Positions 61,302 through 64,000 of a stretch of DNA of 64,000 bases are shown piece by piece; positions within the stretch are counted from its first letter, which is position 1, and each line of letters begins with the position of its first letter. The notes below the pieces were generated by a model. The model searched no databases. It worked only from the letters and a program-made list of their open reading frames with translations, and had not been told where the DNA came from. Source of the DNA: Verrucomicrobiia bacterium (lineage in GTDB: Bacteria > Verrucomicrobiota > Verrucomicrobiia > Opitutales > Cerasicoccaceae); the NCBI GenBank assembly GCA_030432235.1, contig JAUIHT010000013.1, positions 1-64,000 of the forward strand, in the 5' to 3' direction. Both the position numbers and the translations under genes were made by a program.

Positions 61302-64000
61302 ATGCCACAGCATCTGTTCCCCACCCTGGTCCGGCGTGTCTGTCGTCCACTTGTTTTGGTAACCGTACTCGCGGTACACCCGTTGTCCGCCGGCACCATC
61401 AGTACCGAATACGATGTCGACGACTACGACGCGGCCAATACGACCACCCCGTTTACCTTGTCGATTCCGACCCGCAACGGCACGCCGATTGAAAAGATTC
61501 GGGCCGTCGTTATCTATGCCCCGGGCGTAACCTCCAATCCGGTGTCCGGCCCTGTCAACAACCGCTGGGCCAAGTGGCTGCACGCCAACGAGGCGGCTTT
61601 TCTCGACATCGGCGATGATTACAAGGCTCCCTCCTATATCCTGGAAGTTCTTTCCGGCTTCGCGTCCCCCACCGGCTACCCTGAACTGGACAATGTGCCC
61701 GTCATGATCTACGGCGAGTCCGCCGGCGGCAGCACCTCCTTCTACATGGCCATGCATTACCCCGAGCGCACCATCGCCTTCGTAGTCGAACACACCCAGT
61801 ATTGGGATTACCCCATACCGGACGCCATGAAGCTCGTCCCGGGCTACTTCCGCTGGGGCGAATTCGACTACGACCGCTGGTCCAACGGCTACTACGACAT
61901 CGACGGCGACAACCTGAAGGACAAGATGAACGAGGGTGCGCAGTGGATGTGCCTCAGTGAAGACCGCCAGACTCACGCCAGTATGCGCTACGCCGTCGAG
62001 GAAGCCATGGGCTACTTTTCACTCATGCTGCCCCTGCGCTACACCTACCAGGAAGGCGTCGCCGGGCACGACCCCAAGCTCGGCGCCGTCACCCTCAACA
62101 CCATTGAGCGAGAGGACGGCTACCTCGGAGAAATCAACATGGGCGCGGTGCAGACTCCGCGCTACGACCTGATGACCAACCTGCTCAAGGACTGGGAATC
62201 GCTCGACCCCTACACCGCCCCTTATGTCACCGCCGAACGTAACGACAAGTTGGAACACTGCTGGATGCCCGATGCCAAAACTGCTGCCTTCTGGGCCACC
62301 AAAGCAAGCAACGGCGAGCACGATCTGGACATCCGCTATCTGGACACGCTGGAAACCGACTACGGCACCGAAACCTACAACAACCGCTCCGGCTACTTTC
62401 CCAATCTCTTCACCACCGATCAACAAGTGCGCATCGAAATCGCCGCCAGCGACTTCCCGGACATCCGCGAGGTGCAGTTCTGGATGGACGACCAGCTCGT
62501 GGCCACCGACACCACACCGCCCTACGGGCACGCCTACACTTTCACCGAGCAGCAAATCGGCGTCCACTTCATCTATCCGGTGGCCATTGCCGAAAACGGC
62601 CGGCGCTGCGTGGGCCGCCGCCGGGTGCTCCAGGTTTATTCGAACACCTACGACGGCAACACATCGCCGCTCGTCAGCGACATCGAGCACTTCACCGGGC
62701 GCCCTGGCGAAACCGTCGAGATCCCCTTCACCGTCGACGACGCCGAGACCGACCCGGCCAGCCTCAGCGCAACCTGGAGGCACGTTGACTGCACCGACGA
62801 CTTCGCCTCCACCGACTACACCGCCGCTATCACCGGCTCCGGAGCGGATCGCGTCCTCAGCATGACGCTGCCCGAGACCCCCGGCATCATTTGGGGCATC
62901 GTGCAGGTCAGCGACGGCGACATGAGCGTCAACGAGTACGTGCAAATTCGCGTGGCGGCCAACGACGGCTACAGCCCGCCCTTCTTCGTCGAAGGCGAGC
63001 GCCTGACTTCCGCCGGTACTGTTTTCATGGAAGATTCCTGGTCCAAGCGTATTTCCCTGCACATCTTCGACTACGACACGCCGGTGGAAGACCTGACCGT
63101 CACCGCCACCACCAACGTCCCGTCCATGCTGCCCGAGGAGAACATCATCGTCGGCGGAGTCGGGCGCTTCCGCTACATCCAGGTCAAACCCCTCGCCGCC
63201 GGCTACGCCACCGTGACGGTGGAGGTCAGCGACGGCATCAGTACGGTCAGCACTTCGTTCGGCGTCCCCGCCCGGACACTCGACGACTACGTGCCCGTTA
63301 TCTCCGACATCCCCGACCAGACCGCCTTCGGCGGTCGTCCCGCCAATCCAGTCGAAGTACGCCTGTACGATTTGCAAACGACCGGAGAACCTTTTTACGA
63401 CGGCGAACAAACCCTTGCCCTGAGCGTTACCTCCAGCGACCAGACGCTCATCGCCGACGATGACATCACGGTGGAAGCCGTGGGCCCGCGCCGCCTGATT
63501 CGCTTCACGCCCTCGGCTACGAACATCGGCACGGCCACCCTCACCGCGACCGTGACGGACGATGGCGGGCTGACCGCCGTCGATACCTTCGACGTTACCG
63601 TGACCACTACCGGCACGCTGGCGGTTGACGGCGGCGCCCTGGTCACTGCAAGCCTCGGCCAGAACTACGGCGATTCGCTCAGCGCCAGTGGAGGCGTCAA
63701 GCCGTTTGCCTGGTCGCTGCTCTCCGGCAGCCTGCCGACCGGCCTTACCTTGAACACCGACGGCACCTTCAGCGGCACCCCGCAAGCCACCGGAAATTTC
63801 ACCTTCACCGCCCAGGTGACCGACGGCAACGACGACACCGTCTCGGCCGCATTCAACATCACGGTTAATGCCTGGTTACCGCTCCCGGGCAACTTTGTCC
63901 TTACCGCCGAAGACGACTCCACTGTCACCTTGACCTGGAACGACGATGCCGAGGGCGAGACCGGCTACGAAATCCAGCGCCGCAAACGCGACTATCTGGG
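61302..64000 (+). CDS. Large secreted alpha/beta-hydrolase-like protein with Ig-like modules (runs off right edge)
   Basis: Open from the ATG at 61302 to the window edge, about 900 residues so far. A signal peptide ends near HPLSAGT. Residues 50-300 resemble an alpha/beta hydrolase with the nucleophile elbow in VMIYGESAGGSTSFY, followed by linker, several beta-sandwich domains, a putative Ig (He_PIG) module with LPTGLTLNTDGTFSGTPQ and the start of a fibronectin III domain (TVTLTWNDDAEGETGYEI). The region is clearly GC-richer than its neighbours, like the DUF4838 repeats at the left edge, and follows the recombinase graveyard, so it may have come in by transfer. Likely a polysaccharide esterase or surface enzyme. 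Confidence 0.75.
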   Translation, partial: MPQHLFPTLVRRVCRPLVLVTVLAVHPLSAGTISTEYDVDDYDAANTTTPFTLSIPTRNGTPIEKIRAVVIYAPGVTSNPVSGPVNNRWAKWLHANEAAFLDIGDDYKAPSYILEVLSGFASPTGYPELDNVPVMIYGESAGGSTSFYMAMHYPERTIAFVVEHTQYWDYPIPDAMKLVPGYFRWGEFDYDRWSNGYYDIDGDNLKDKMNEGAQWMCLSEDRQTHASMRYAVEEAMGYFSLMLPLRYTYQEGVAGHDPKLGAVTLNTIEREDGYLGEINMGAVQTPRYDLMTNLLKDWESLDPYTAPYVTAERNDKLEHCWMPDAKTAAFWATKASNGEHDLDIRYLDTLETDYGTETYNNRSGYFPNLFTTDQQVRIEIAASDFPDIREVQFWMDDQLVATDTTPPYGHAYTFTEQQIGVHFIYPVAIAENGRRCVGRRRVLQVYSNTYDGNTSPLVSDIEHFTGRPGETVEIPFTVDDAETDPASLSATWRHVDCTDDFASTDYTAAITGSGADRVLSMTLPETPGIIWGIVQVSDGDMSVNEYVQIRVAANDGYSPPFFVEGERLTSAGTVFMEDSWSKRISLHIFDYDTPVEDLTVTATTNVPSMLPEENIIVGGVGRFRYIQVKPLAAGYATVTVEVSDGISTVSTSFGVPARTLDDYVPVISDIPDQTAFGGRPANPVEVRLYDLQTTGEPFYDGEQTLALSVTSSDQTLIADDDITVEAVGPRRLIRFTPSATNIGTATLTATVTDDGGLTAVDTFDVTVTTTGTLAVDGGALVTASLGQNYGDSLSASGGVKPFAWSLLSGSLPTGLTLNTDGTFSGTPQATGNFTFTAQVTDGNDDTVSAAFNITVNAWLPLPGNFVLTAEDDSTVTLTWNDDAEGETGYEIQRRKRDYL

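Noticed and set aside
61275-63785. Two long minus-strand open frames (233 and 588 codons)
   Set aside because: Both are Gly/Val/Ala/Arg-rich shadows of the GC-rich esterase gene on the plus strand, which has a signal peptide and clear domains.
1-64000. CRISPR arrays, prophage modules, toxin-antitoxin or defence genes
   Set aside because: No regularly spaced repeats, phage structural genes or paired small toxin/antitoxin frames could be recognised.

Overview
The window looks like chromosome from a marine, polysaccharide-degrading member of the Verrucomicrobiota, probably near the Opitutae/Puniceicoccales. The clues are a large Verru_Chthon-type pseudopilin, PEP-CTERM sorting tails, secreted enzymes that carry many binding modules, two intact formylglycine-type sulfatases plus a broken one, two GH29 fucosidases, and LacI and GntR/FCD sugar regulators. 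I found no rRNA, tRNA or CRISPR array. This placement is inference from gene content.

Region 1 (1-13650, minus strand) reads as one long run: a PEP-CTERM protein with a CBM96/DNRLRE-like module, a Verru_Chthon A-like pseudopilin, a small secreted protein, a 1205-residue protein resembling exo-rhamnogalacturonan lyases, and two DUF4838-type proteins in tandem. The second DUF4838 gene runs off the left edge, and its visible part is about 97% identical in DNA to the start of the first. A LacI regulator is divergent at 13869.

Region 2 (14979-21130) holds a glycosidase fragment, then KDG kinase, a complete tripartite TctCBA importer and KDPG aldolase. These suit uptake and breakdown of uronate-derived sugar acids, which agrees with a lyase in region 1.

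Region 3 (21269-39161) has a YidR-like propeller, a VCBS propeller, an SSS symporter, a sialidase-fold protein and a GH29 fucosidase in one operon. It is followed by a divergent GH32 protein, a small secreted protein, a DapA-family aldolase and a 1444-residue multidomain sialidase-fold protein.

Region 4 (39260-47910) has the second GH29, an SDR resembling L-fucose dehydrogenase, a GntR/FCD regulator, an Ldh-family dehydrogenase, and a sialidase-fold/isomerase/propeller operon. Region 5 (47989-48587) is a sulfatase cut off by an internally deleted IS3-family element.

Region 6 (48689-59780) has a LacI regulator, a pseudopilin, a PEP-CTERM protein, two sulfatases, an aldolase-lactonase-symporter operon and a secreted double mutarotase. 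Region 7 (59781-61301) is a graveyard with a small element bounded by inverted repeats, a dead tyrosine recombinase and a short fragment. From 61302 a GC-rich secreted esterase with Ig-like modules runs off the right edge.

Two palindromes tie regions 3, 4 and 6 together. AAAAGTGCATACACTTTT-type sites lie before the fucosidase/SDR pair, the Ldh gene, the PEP-CTERM gene and the symporter-lactonase-aldolase/mutarotase pair. TGTTAKNATAACA sites lie before the small secreted protein, an aldolase, a sialidase-fold operon, the PEP-CTERM gene and a sulfatase. I read this as two overlapping regulons for a sulfated, fucose-containing glycan, with non-phosphorylating breakdown of the released deoxy sugar.
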